Shown here: positions 17,555 to 25,404 of the stretch, piece after piece
Layout: every line of letters starts with the position of its first letter
Numbering within the stretch: the stretch's first letter is position 1
DNA from: Dorea formicigenerans
GTDB taxonomy: Bacteria > Bacillota > Clostridia > Lachnospirales > Lachnospiraceae
Reading direction: 5' to 3'
DNA: 64,000 nucleotides
Assembly: GCF_025150245.1 (NCBI RefSeq)
Contig: NZ_CP102279.1
Coordinates: 2,229,423-2,293,422, forward strand
Position numbers and translations under genes: made by a program
The notes under the pieces: model-generated
Database searches by the model: none
What the model saw: the letters and a program-made list of their open reading frames with translations, nothing else
What the model was told of the DNA's origin: nothing

Positions 17555-19171
17555 TTATTCTTCTTTTCCTGTAATTGCACGAATCACAAAAAGTGTTCCT
17601 GTCATCAGTATAATACCAATCGGCAGACAGATCCATGCGTTCTGTACAAATCCTGCAATGACATAAGTCACAAATGATACTGCTGCCACAGTCATAGCAT
17701 ATGGAAGCTGCGTCGATACGTGATTTACATGATTGCACTGCGCTCCGGCTGATGCCATAATCGTCGTATCAGAGATTGGCGAACAATGGTCACCGCATAC
17801 CGCACCTGCCATGCAGGCTGAGATAGAGATGATCATCATCGTTTCATTTGTTCCCTGGAATACAGCAACTACGATTGGAATCAAAATTCCGAATGTTCCC
17901 CAGGAAGTTCCGGTCGCAAATGCAAGGAAACAACCCACCAGGAAAATAATTGCCGGGAGGAAATTCACAAGCCCTGTCGCAGCCGTCTCCATAATTCCTG
18001 CCACATACTCTGCTGCACCAAGACTGTCTGTCATAGCTTTCAGTGTCCATGCAAATGTCAGAATCAGGATTGCCGGCACCATAGCCTTGAATCCGTCTGG
18101 AATACATGCCATAGAATCTGTAAACTTCAAAACTCTTCTAAGTGCATAGAAAATAACCGTGATCACAAATGCGAAGAAGCTTCCAAGCATCAGTCCGACT
18201 GACGCATCACTGGCTGAAAATGCTTCTACAAAACTAACGCCACTGAAAAATCCTCCACTGTAAAGCATTCCGATAATACAGCAGCCAATCAGTACAAGAA
18301 TTGGAAATACAAGATCAATCACGCCGCCTTTTTCTTCAACTACATCATCCTGTGCATCTGCGTACGGTCTGTCCGGTGTAGTATAGATATCTCCTCTTAA
18401 TGCATTATCTTCATGGACACGCATTGAGCCATAGTCAATCTTTAACACAACAAGAAGAACCATGGTCAGGATTGTCAGAAGTGCGTAATAGTTAAATGGA
18501 ATGGCACGGAGAAAAATGGAAAATCCGTCCTCTCCCTCTACGAATCCGGTAACTGCTGCCGCCCATGAGGAAATCGGTGCAATGATACATACCGGGGCTG
18601 CCGTAGCATCAATCAGGTAAGCTAACTTTGCTCTTGATACCTGATGCTTATCTGTGATTGGTCTCATAACACTTCCAACGGTCAGGCAGTTAAAGTAATC
18701 ATCAATAAAAATCAAAACTCCAAGCACGATTGTCGCAAGCTGGGCTCCGATTCTTGTCTTAATGTGTACGCTCGCCCAACGGCCAAATGCAGCGGAACCT
18801 CCTGCTTTATTCATCATGCACACCATGATTCCAAGAATCACAAGGAATACTAAAATTCCCATATTATAGCTGTCTGTCAGAACCCCTACAATACCATCTT
18901 GAAATACATGAAGTACTGTATTCTCAAATGAAAATCCTGACCAGAAAAGTCCTCCGATCACAATTCCTACAAATAAAGAACTGTAAACTTCTTTTGTGAT
19001 CAGCGCCAATACGATTGCTACAACCGGTGGCACCAGCGCCCAAAAAGATGCATACATCTTTGGCACATACTCTGTTGTCTCTTCTGCTGCAAAAACTGTG
19101 ACAGAACTCATAGCCAGCATCAGAAGACAAACTACAGCCCCCCAGGCTGCCAGTTTTCTCTTTTTCAACAT
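17555..19171 (-). CDS. NhaC-family carrier, predicted lysine transporter
   Basis: A 538-residue NhaC-superfamily membrane protein with a cleavable-looking N-terminal signal (hydrophobic core ending SSVTVFAAEE) and at least 11 hydrophobic spans. Conserved regions include IFIDDYFNCLTVGSVMRPITDKH and GDHCSPISDTTIMAS. NhaC proteins are annotated as Na+/H+ antiporters, but a lysine riboswitch with terminator sits directly upstream. Family knowledge: NhaC-like LysW carriers under L-box control are predicted lysine transporters. Lysine transport is therefore the better call; direction and coupling ion are not shown. ATG at 19171 follows AAGGAG. Confidence 0.85.
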   Translation of the reverse strand: MLKKRKLAAWGAVVCLLMLAMSSVTVFAAEETTEYVPKMYASFWALVPPVVAIVLALITKEVYSSLFVGIVIGGLFWSGFSFENTVLHVFQDGIVGVLTDSYNMGILVFLVILGIMVCMMNKAGGSAAFGRWASVHIKTRIGAQLATIVLGVLIFIDDYFNCLTVGSVMRPITDKHQVSRAKLAYLIDATAAPVCIIAPISSWAAAVTGFVEGEDGFSIFLRAIPFNYYALLTILTMVLLVVLKIDYGSMRVHEDNALRGDIYTTPDRPYADAQDDVVEEKGGVIDLVFPILVLIGCCIIGMLYSGGFFSGVSFVEAFSASDASVGLMLGSFFAFVITVIFYALRRVLKFTDSMACIPDGFKAMVPAILILTFAWTLKAMTDSLGAAEYVAGIMETAATGLVNFLPAIIFLVGCFLAFATGTSWGTFGILIPIVVAVFQGTNETMMIISISACMAGAVCGDHCSPISDTTIMASAGAQCNHVNHVSTQLPYAMTVAAVSFVTYVIAGFVQNAWICLPIGIILMTGTLFVIRAITGKEE

Positions 19172-19304
19172 AATCTCTACTCCTTTATGTAATTTAATAT
19201 TTTCGGAATAAAGCTCTGCCTGGTTATATCTTTTCTACCACAGATCTTATACCTGTTTTTCATACCTGTCATGAAACATTTTCATGTCAACTATAAATCT
19301 AAAT

Positions 19305-19343
19305 AGAAAAACCGTGAATGCATCTGCGTCGTGCACTCACGGT
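19305..19343 (-). terminator. Lysine riboswitch expression-platform terminator
   Basis: On the minus strand ACCGTGA-TGCA pairs with TGCA-TCACGGT (19311-19322 with 19332-19343, one mismatch), followed by TTTTTCTATTT. It lies between the aptamer and the nhaC start, so lysine binding is expected to favour termination. Confidence 0.85.
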
Positions 19344-19403
19344 ATAATTCATCAGTCCAAATATCCCGTTCTTTCTCCTTACGGTCTATTCTTTATTATA
19401 CTC

Positions 19404-19558
19404 TGATAGCGCTCCACCGATGTGACAGTTCGCAGCATATTCTGCCACGCCCCAGAAAATGTACTTGGGATATTACATTTTCTTCGGCGGTCTCCCCTTT
19501 CATGTCCGGCAGCTTCCCAAGCTGTCGCCGATCATTACTGATGAATCCCGCACCTCTA
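19404..19558 (-). promoter_or_regulatory. Lysine riboswitch (L-box)
   Basis: Reading minus strand from 19558, the conserved core runs GATAGAGGTGC, then AGTAA, then AAAGGGGAGACCGCCGAAG, with the closing strand GGAGCGCTATC (19413-19404) pairing back to form P1. Long P2/P3 arms (for example CAGCTT/AAGCTG) are visible. The order and spacing fit the lysine aptamer, and a terminator follows. It controls the NhaC-type carrier. Confidence 0.88.
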
Positions 19559-19587
19559 TCAAGCAAATTCTTTATTCACATAGTACC

Positions 19588-19616
19588 TTTTTATCACCTA
19601 TGTTAAAAAAAGTCAA
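19588..19616 (-). promoter_or_regulatory. Promoter of the riboswitch-nhaC transcript
   Basis: TTGACT (19616-19611), 17-bp spacer, TAAAAA (19593-19588) on the minus strand, about 30 nt ahead of the aptamer. The -10 is weak. Confidence 0.5.
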
Positions 19617-19672
19617 TCCTTTTTCTTATACTTTTATCGTTATTTTTTTATCATTTTTATTATTACTGTTTA

Positions 19673-21766
19673 CTATACTTTCTCTACCCGGCATGGTACA
19701 GATTTAATAAGTACAAATCCTGTCATCGGATCTGCATAGTCCAGACTACACAAATCATTGACATTTCCATTTTTCCAAGGTTCTGCCATATAGGCGCTTC
19801 CACCTCCATGTGGAATATGTATTGCATGTCTTGCAATGCCACGGATTTTCGCTTTAAATGTTCCGTCTGCGAATGGCGTTATTACTTTTACCATGTCGCC
19901 ATCTTCGATACCAATTTCTTTTGCATCTTCCGCATTGATATCTACAAACGGATACGGTTCAATCTCAGCAATTTTATCTAGATTTGCCCCAAACACACCC
20001 ATACGGTTATTGCTTCTTGCTCCACTTGTCATAGTAAATGGATATTCTTTACCAGCAAGTTCCGGAATTGAACGAACATCCTTATACTCTGGATATGGGA
20101 CAAATCCATTTTCCTCCAGAATTGTAGAACAAATTTCTAGCTTTCCGGACGGTGTCGGGAATCCCGGTTTTCCATCTGCTCTTAACTCACCTATCTCATA
20201 TTTCTTATAATGCTTTTCTTTTTTCTGGTCTGCACTTGTCCCAAAATCTCCTGCATATGGCGCAGTTCCACTAAGAAGCCAGCTTCTAAGTTCTTCTTCT
20301 GTCTGTGGAAGTTTATCACCAAATCCAAGTTTTTTGGCAATTGCTCCCATAATTAACACATCGTTTTTAGATTCTCCGACTGGCTCAATCAGGGGTTCCA
20401 CAATATGTGGTCCTTCTGGTCCTGGTACAGCTTTTGGCACTTCGAATAACGAACAGGCCGGAAAAACTACATCTGCATACCGGGCATCTTCTGTAAAGTA
20501 ACGATCCAGAACAATCAGGCAATCTAATTTTTTATATGCTTCACGCCAACTTTTACTATCCGGGAATGACAATACCGGCGATCCTCCTAAAATCATAAGT
20601 CCACGGACCGGGTATGGCTCGTCTTCTAATACTGCTTTCGGAAAACGCGAAAACTGTCCCTGACCACTGAATTTATAAAATAACGGAAATTCATCTACTC
20701 CGATTGGTTTGTCATCTTCTGGTATTTCAAAAAGCTTCGGAGTCTCCAGTCCTTTTGCATTCAGATAGATTGCACCCGGCGCATCCAACTTCCCGGTAAT
20801 TGCCCACAATACAAAGATTGCACGGTTATTTTGAATTGCACTGAGCTGATATTCCAGACCCGTATATGCAACAAGCGGAATCTTTGCAGTAGAGCAGAAA
20901 ATATCTGTCAGCTTTTCAATATCTGTCACGGAAATGCCACACCATTTTGAAAGCTGCTCCATTGTCTGTGTATCCAGATAAGTTTTAAACTCTTCAAATC
21001 CTCTTGTATATTTCTCAACAAATTCATGGTCATAACGTCCACTGTCTATAATCAGTTTCAGCATTGCAAGGGCAAGTGCTCCATCGGAACCCGGCGTAAT
21101 CGGAATCCACCAGTCTGCAATTTTTCCAAGTCCTTCCTGCCTTGGATCTATCACGATCAATTTTGCTCCTCGCTTCTGAGCTTCCTTAATACGATGCAAC
21201 ATCACCTGCGGACCATCGTCACTGGCAGAGTTTTTACCCCATGAGATAATATAATCACTTTCTTCAATCTCCTGCACCATCATTCTCGTATTCAGACCCA
21301 TAAGTGTTCCAGGCGTCACTGTACTGGATGCCAGATTACAGATGGATGAACAATTCATATCATTGACAGAACCCAGATTTATAAGAAATTTTCCTTTGCC
21401 GCTTCCATCACCTTTGCCACAAAGTCTTGTTACAGGAAGCCCTAAAATACCTCGTCCATAGTAAGATGCCAGAGATCTGCCGCCATATGTATCTGCGGTT
21501 TTTTTCAGTAATTCCGCAGCTTTGTCAACAGCTTCTTCCCAACTGCACTCGCGGAATTTTCCTTCTCCACGCTCGCCAACTCTGATCAATGGACGTTTGA
21601 TACGCTCCTCCCCATAAAGAATATCTGGTACCAATGCTCCTCTCGGACATAATCTTCCTTTCGGAGATTCTTTATCTGGTTCTGCTTTCACAATTTTCCC
21701 ATTTTCAATAGTATAAACTACTGCACAGCCGCCTTGACATAAACCACAGGTTCCTTTTTTTACCAT
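19673..21766 (-). CDS. Molybdopterin-dependent oxidoreductase, catalytic subunit
   Basis: A 697-residue Mo/W-bis-MGD enzyme of the DMSO-reductase superfamily. The N-terminal 4Fe-4S motif is CGLCQGGC with the fourth Cys in GRLCPRGAL. The region normally holding the metal ligand reads NDMNCSSICNLAS, with Cys as the likely ligand. MGD-binding segments (IISWGKNSASDDG; VIDPRQEG) and the C-terminal domain (TSGARSNNRMG; HIPHGGGSAYM) are complete. No twin-arginine signal, so cytosolic. No electron-transfer subunit or cofactor genes are nearby. Substrate cannot be told; formate, thiosulfate/polysulfide or aromatic dehydroxylation are possibilities. ATG at 21766 has GGAGG 7 nt upstream. Confidence 0.88.
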   Translation of the reverse strand: MVKKGTCGLCQGGCAVVYTIENGKIVKAEPDKESPKGRLCPRGALVPDILYGEERIKRPLIRVGERGEGKFRECSWEEAVDKAAELLKKTADTYGGRSLASYYGRGILGLPVTRLCGKGDGSGKGKFLINLGSVNDMNCSSICNLASSTVTPGTLMGLNTRMMVQEIEESDYIISWGKNSASDDGPQVMLHRIKEAQKRGAKLIVIDPRQEGLGKIADWWIPITPGSDGALALAMLKLIIDSGRYDHEFVEKYTRGFEEFKTYLDTQTMEQLSKWCGISVTDIEKLTDIFCSTAKIPLVAYTGLEYQLSAIQNNRAIFVLWAITGKLDAPGAIYLNAKGLETPKLFEIPEDDKPIGVDEFPLFYKFSGQGQFSRFPKAVLEDEPYPVRGLMILGGSPVLSFPDSKSWREAYKKLDCLIVLDRYFTEDARYADVVFPACSLFEVPKAVPGPEGPHIVEPLIEPVGESKNDVLIMGAIAKKLGFGDKLPQTEEELRSWLLSGTAPYAGDFGTSADQKKEKHYKKYEIGELRADGKPGFPTPSGKLEICSTILEENGFVPYPEYKDVRSIPELAGKEYPFTMTSGARSNNRMGVFGANLDKIAEIEPYPFVDINAEDAKEIGIEDGDMVKVITPFADGTFKAKIRGIARHAIHIPHGGGSAYMAEPWKNGNVNDLCSLDYADPMTGFVLIKSVPCRVEKV

Positions 21767-21803
21767 AATGCTTCCTCCCATCTGTAAAATACGTACTATT
21801 TAT

Positions 21804-21832
21804 AGTTTAACACTCCCTACAATAGTCCTCAA
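21804..21832 (-). promoter_or_regulatory. Candidate promoter of the molybdopterin enzyme gene
   Basis: TTGAGG (21832-21827), 17 bp, TAAACT (21809-21804) on the minus strand, about 40 nt before the ATG. Confidence 0.5.
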
Positions 21833-21867
21833 ATTGTTAATCTCTATATATAAACTTCAGTTATAGA

Positions 21868-21914
21868 TTAAAAGAGCGCTCACCTTACAATCGTATAATA
21901 AGATGATGCGCTCT
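21868..21914 (-). terminator. Pilus operon terminator
   Basis: AGAGCGC (21873-21879) and GCGCTCT (21908-21914) pair. The minus-strand stem is followed by TTTTAATC, some 60 nt after the minor pilin stop. Confidence 0.7.
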
Positions 21915-21974
21915 GCTTTCCTGTGAAACTTTCTGTCTGTTATTTTCTTTTTGCATATAACAACTAATGAACAA

Positions 21975-22679
21975 TTACTTTTTTTCTATTTTCTTTTTAT
22001 ATTCGTAAGTCCCGATCATAATTCCTCCACAAATCAACATCAAACCTGTCAGAGTTTTTATATCTGCGCTGTCCCCGGTCTTGACCGTCATGCTTTTTTG
22101 TTTGGCTTCCGATGCCTGATATCTGTTCATAAAAACAGGATCAACTTTCTCGCCTTTTGCATTGTATGCGATAATAAGTGACTGTAGCGTATCTGTCTGT
22201 TCATTTCTCATAATATAGACTTCCAGGGAATACTCGGACTGGTCATATATCCAGTTTTTTCCATCACCAGCCACCTGATTGATCGTATATCTGTACACCC
22301 CCGGCTTTTCATACTGAATTTGAAATGCATCTTTCTTTGTTCCTGTTATCTGAGCTTTTGAAATCTTCGGCATTGGGCTTTGTTCATCATTTTGTTTTAA
22401 TAGAAACGAAAATATTTCGTTTTGTTGCGAGTTTCCAGTAATTTTTAATTTCACAGGAATATTGACCGTTATCTGCTCCTGTGTATTCTCTACCGCTGTC
22501 ACATGATTTGTTTCTACATCTGTCATCTGGTTTTCTTCTGCACTTGCTGCATGAATTTTCACTGAAGATAGCATCGCTGTAGATATCAGTGCAAAAACTA
22601 CCATTACCAGCCACATTTTACATTTTCCACACATACTTGCCTTCTCTTGTATATTTATCCCCCGCATTTTCTCATTCAT
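21975..22679 (-). CDS. Minor/anchor pilin subunit (FctB position)
   Basis: A 234-residue surface protein. A signal peptide (MWLVMVVFALISTAMLSS...HAASA) is followed by one Spy0128-like beta domain with GVYRYTINQ and YSLEVYI, then a C-terminal VKTGD motif, a hydrophobic span and a KKKIEKK tail, the layout of a sortase substrate with a non-LPxTG motif. ATG at 22679 has GGAG 7 nt upstream and overlaps the sortase stop by 8 nt, so it is translationally coupled. It is the last gene of the pilus operon. By analogy with streptococcal FctB it would form the pilus base attached to peptidoglycan; that role is inferred from position. Confidence 0.75.
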   Translation of the reverse strand: MNEKMRGINIQEKASMCGKCKMWLVMVVFALISTAMLSSVKIHAASAEENQMTDVETNHVTAVENTQEQITVNIPVKLKITGNSQQNEIFSFLLKQNDEQSPMPKISKAQITGTKKDAFQIQYEKPGVYRYTINQVAGDGKNWIYDQSEYSLEVYIMRNEQTDTLQSLIIAYNAKGEKVDPVFMNRYQASEAKQKSMTVKTGDSADIKTLTGLMLICGGIMIGTYEYKKKIEKK

Positions 22680-23472
22680 TTTCCGTCTCCACATATACTT
22701 TTCCACTTCCTTCCTCCGAAGCACTGCTGTGCACAATCCTGCATATGAGAACATGTCTTGCATTGGTTCCGCTTGTAGAACAGGTCGACAGTGCTACCAT
22801 CTGATCTTCCGTCGTAAGTTCTTCTCCTCTTGTATACTGCGCCTGTTCATAAATGCGTTTCAAAAGCTCCTGCCTTTCCGATACATTATCCCACTGGGTT
22901 CGATAAATATATTTGTCATATGCATCTACTGTAAGAAACGCAGCTGTTTCCAGGTATAGCGCCCGGTCCGGCAGATAAATTTTCCCAGTTGTATTTTTCT
23001 GGAAAAATGTTTCATCACTATATTTATCCAGATCACCGAACATTTTTCCTGCCTGCATATGATGCCCCATAAGTACCATATATGGATCTGTAAACTTCCG
23101 ATTATTCTGCCAGTCTAAAAAGATACTTCCGGATATCTCCGAATTTCCAAGTGCATCCTTATCCAGATATTCAAAATTGTCCTCTCCCTGAACTATTGGA
23201 TAATCGATTCCTGTATGATCCATAACAATCCATCCACATACATCCGGATTCATAGCCATAAGCTGACTGAAATTATAAGAAGGTCCTTCTGCCTCGTCTG
23301 GTTTATATTCCACCATCGTTTTCAGTGCATTTTCCGAGCCATCTAAGATGCTCCAGTTGTCCCACAGCGCATAACCGGCATAGGCGAAGCAGCATAAAAA
23401 AATAACTGCCGCCACGCCGTTTACAACCATATCAAGCCCTTTAGTCAGATAATACTCCGGCGTTCGTTCCAT
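22672..23472 (-). CDS. srtB: Class B-type sortase, pilus polymerase
   Basis: A 266-residue membrane-anchored cysteine transpeptidase with one N-terminal membrane span (about residues 17-37). The active site shows His137 in LMGHHMQAGKMF, Cys231 in ALSTCSTSG and Arg239. GHHM with LSTC is the class B style, as in the streptococcal FCT pilus sortase. Predicted to cleave the PPTG-type motif of the backbone pilin and join subunits, and possibly to attach the minor pilins. It lies between backbone and minor pilin, starting only 2 nt after the backbone pilin stop. Confidence 0.9.
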   Translation of the reverse strand: MERTPEYYLTKGLDMVVNGVAAVIFLCCFAYAGYALWDNWSILDGSENALKTMVEYKPDEAEGPSYNFSQLMAMNPDVCGWIVMDHTGIDYPIVQGEDNFEYLDKDALGNSEISGSIFLDWQNNRKFTDPYMVLMGHHMQAGKMFGDLDKYSDETFFQKNTTGKIYLPDRALYLETAAFLTVDAYDKYIYRTQWDNVSERQELLKRIYEQAQYTRGEELTTEDQMVALSTCSTSGTNARHVLICRIVHSSASEEGSGKVYVETENE

Positions 23473-23474
23473 CC

Positions 23475-24548
23475 TTAGATTCTCTTACGACGGAAAAATA
23501 CGAGACATCCACCGAACGCTGCTGCAAATGCAAGAAGGACTGGGGCAAAATGAAGGATCACACCTGTCGGTGGAGTAACTGTGTCAATATTGGTGTAAGC
23601 AACTGTGTTTGTTGCATCCAGATTAATTATTCCATTTGCACTCTTACTTTCAACTGCATTTTCACCATTCACACTGACATTTGTTGTATCATACCCTTTT
23701 GAGTCAATTTCGTTTACAGTATAGTCTGCCCCTGCCGGAAGATTTTTAATTTCAAACGTCTCGCCGTGTTTCAGTGTAAATGTAGTTTTCTCTCCATTTG
23801 TCACGGTAACATCTGCTTTGTTTGTAGAATAAGTTCCGTCAATTCCATTCACAACAACAGTAAAAGTGAACTCATCATTTTTATTTGCAGCACTTCCGGA
23901 AACAGTTTTTGTTATTTTTAAAGATTCTGCATCAGCTTCTGTATTTTCAAATCCTGCCCCTTCACTTTTCTGATTGGTTGCCACACTCGTTGTTGCAATG
24001 CCTGATACCTTTAAATTTCCTGTCTGGGATCCGTTATCTTCTGTCTCCCATACAACCTGAACATCTAACAAATAAGACTGATCAGAATATGCAATATTGG
24101 GATTGTGTCCCGGATTCTCACTTAACATGAAGTGATATAACCCCGGAGCTGTAAATCTAATTCCGTCGAATAACTCATCATAAGACAATGTTTCACTGGA
24201 GCTTGCTCCGCCTGCTGCCTTTGTCTTCCATGCTGATGTAATCTGCGCCGTCTTTGTGGCATTATTCTGTGTCATTTCACTTCCATTAAATGTCGGTGTG
24301 CTCGAAGCATTGGTTCCGATTGCATCAGAACCTGTGTACTCTAATGCAAAATCAAATGTTTCTGAATCATTGAGTAATCCATTTTCTGCAACTGACCAGG
24401 TCTTGGCAATCTGCTTTCCAGGGCCAGAATATCCATTAACACTAATTCCCTGTGTTTGCGAATTCGCTGCAAATGCAGTGAATGACATACCCATAAGCAT
24501 TGCTGTGGACAGCATAGATGCTACCAGTTTTTTAGTAAACTTTCTCAT
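23475..24548 (-). CDS. Backbone pilin, Spy0128/FctA type
   Basis: A 357-residue secreted, sortase-linked pilin. Signal peptide to about residue 28 (MSFTAFAANS). An N-terminal Spy0128-like domain has GLYHFMLSENPG and SYLLDVQVVWE. A second Ig-like domain begins LKITKTVSGSAANKNDEFTF and carries the TLKHGETFEIKNLPAGADYTV segment typical of Gram-positive pilins with isopeptide bonds. The C-terminus is VTPPTG, a hydrophobic span and RRKRI. PPTG replaces LPxTG. The protein is rich in Thr/Asn/Ser and almost Cys-free in the mature part. Preceded by a SipA-like gene and followed by its sortase. Confidence 0.88.
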   Translation of the reverse strand: MRKFTKKLVASMLSTAMLMGMSFTAFAANSQTQGISVNGYSGPGKQIAKTWSVAENGLLNDSETFDFALEYTGSDAIGTNASSTPTFNGSEMTQNNATKTAQITSAWKTKAAGGASSSETLSYDELFDGIRFTAPGLYHFMLSENPGHNPNIAYSDQSYLLDVQVVWETEDNGSQTGNLKVSGIATTSVATNQKSEGAGFENTEADAESLKITKTVSGSAANKNDEFTFTVVVNGIDGTYSTNKADVTVTNGEKTTFTLKHGETFEIKNLPAGADYTVNEIDSKGYDTTNVSVNGENAVESKSANGIINLDATNTVAYTNIDTVTPPTGVILHFAPVLLAFAAAFGGCLVFFRRKRI

Positions 24549-24599
24549 ACCTTACATTCCTTTCCATATTCTAAAGCAACTTTTTTATTTCTTTTTTGA

Positions 24600-25163
24600 T
24601 TATATATTTCTCCTTCGGATCACAGTGATAACAAGTCCTCGGATCTCGTTTTTCGATACTGCTCCCAGTGTCCTGCTGTCTCTGGACACACTGTGATCAT
24701 CACTTAAAATATAATATTGCTGACTTTTAAGCGTTACTTTTCCTGTACCATTTTCATTTCCCGGGTTATACATATCTTCCTGGTTTATATCTGCCTGTGT
24801 ATAACCATTTATGACAAGCTGTCCGTCCTTCGTAATTTCCACTGTCTCACCAGGCATCGCCGCAATTCTTCCGACCATCTCTACTCCTCGCTTTTCATAT
24901 ACGACTACATCACCTCCCGTATATGAGTCCTGCAGGCGGTAGTATAATAACAGATCTTTGTCACCAATTGCCGGTTTCATATCGCTTCCATACTCAAATG
25001 TCACTCCGAACACACACCTGAACAGAAGCACAAGAAAGACCGCAAGAAATGCTGCTTTTCTAAGATCACTGCCACGAAGCTTCCGAAGTATCGTTCGCTG
25101 CCTTCTTTGTCGGATTACCTCTTCCGTACTACCTGCCCGGTTGGATCGTATACTCTGCTCCAT
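24600..25163 (-). CDS. SipA-like pilus chaperone (signal peptidase I fold, dyad replaced)
   Basis: A 187-residue type I signal peptidase homologue with a single membrane anchor (about residues 37-54) and the usual boxes: YGSDMKPAIGDKDLL, GGDVVVYEKRG, VGRIAAMPGETVEI and SDDHSVSRDSR. The residue preceding the conserved Met, normally the Ser nucleophile, is Asp61. The residue preceding the conserved Arg, normally the general-base Lys, is Gly98. Established knowledge as I recall it: streptococcal FCT pilus SipA has the same Asp/Gly substitutions and acts in pilus assembly rather than cleavage. An assembly role is therefore inferred. ATG at 25163 has AAGGAG; it overlaps the upstream gene by 35 nt. 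Confidence 0.85.
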   Translation of the reverse strand: MEQSIRSNRAGSTEEVIRQRRQRTILRKLRGSDLRKAAFLAVFLVLLFRCVFGVTFEYGSDMKPAIGDKDLLLYYRLQDSYTGGDVVVYEKRGVEMVGRIAAMPGETVEITKDGQLVINGYTQADINQEDMYNPGNENGTGKVTLKSQQYYILSDDHSVSRDSRTLGAVSKNEIRGLVITVIRRRNI

Positions 25164-25404
25164 GTTTCTCCTTTAATTGCATGCGAAACTTTTCTTCCTG
25201 GATAAAAAAGACTCGACGATACATTTCGTCCAGAATCAGAAGCTTATCCCACACTTCCTGTTCATCAATCAGTCCAAATATTCTGTGAAATTGCATAGTT
25301 TCAATAACATGTGCAATATCCTTTACAGATGATGCATGCCTGGCTTTCTGAATCCATTCTTCATTTTTCCTCTTGTTCTTATTCTCCTTTTTGTTCTGTC
25401 TCAT
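25129..25404 (-). CDS. Unknown 91-residue protein in pilus operon
   Basis: I do not recognise this protein. It is small, soluble-looking and charged: a Lys/Asn-rich N-terminus, then a probable helical part with HVIETMQFHRIFGLID and VWDKLLILDEMYRRVFFIQEEKF. No signal peptide, membrane span or sorting motif is visible, so it should stay in the cytoplasm. Its ATG overlaps the adhesin stop (ATGA), and its own end overlaps the SipA-like start by 35 nt, so it is tightly locked into the operon. A role in coupling, regulation or membrane-side assembly is conceivable but not supported by sequence. Confidence 0.6.
   Translation of the reverse strand: MRQNKKENKNKRKNEEWIQKARHASSVKDIAHVIETMQFHRIFGLIDEQEVWDKLLILDEMYRRVFFIQEEKFRMQLKEKHGAEYTIQPGR

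Noticed and set aside
19331-19707. Two plus-strand frames of 82-91 codons
   Set aside because: They are antisense to the lysine riboswitch and its terminator.
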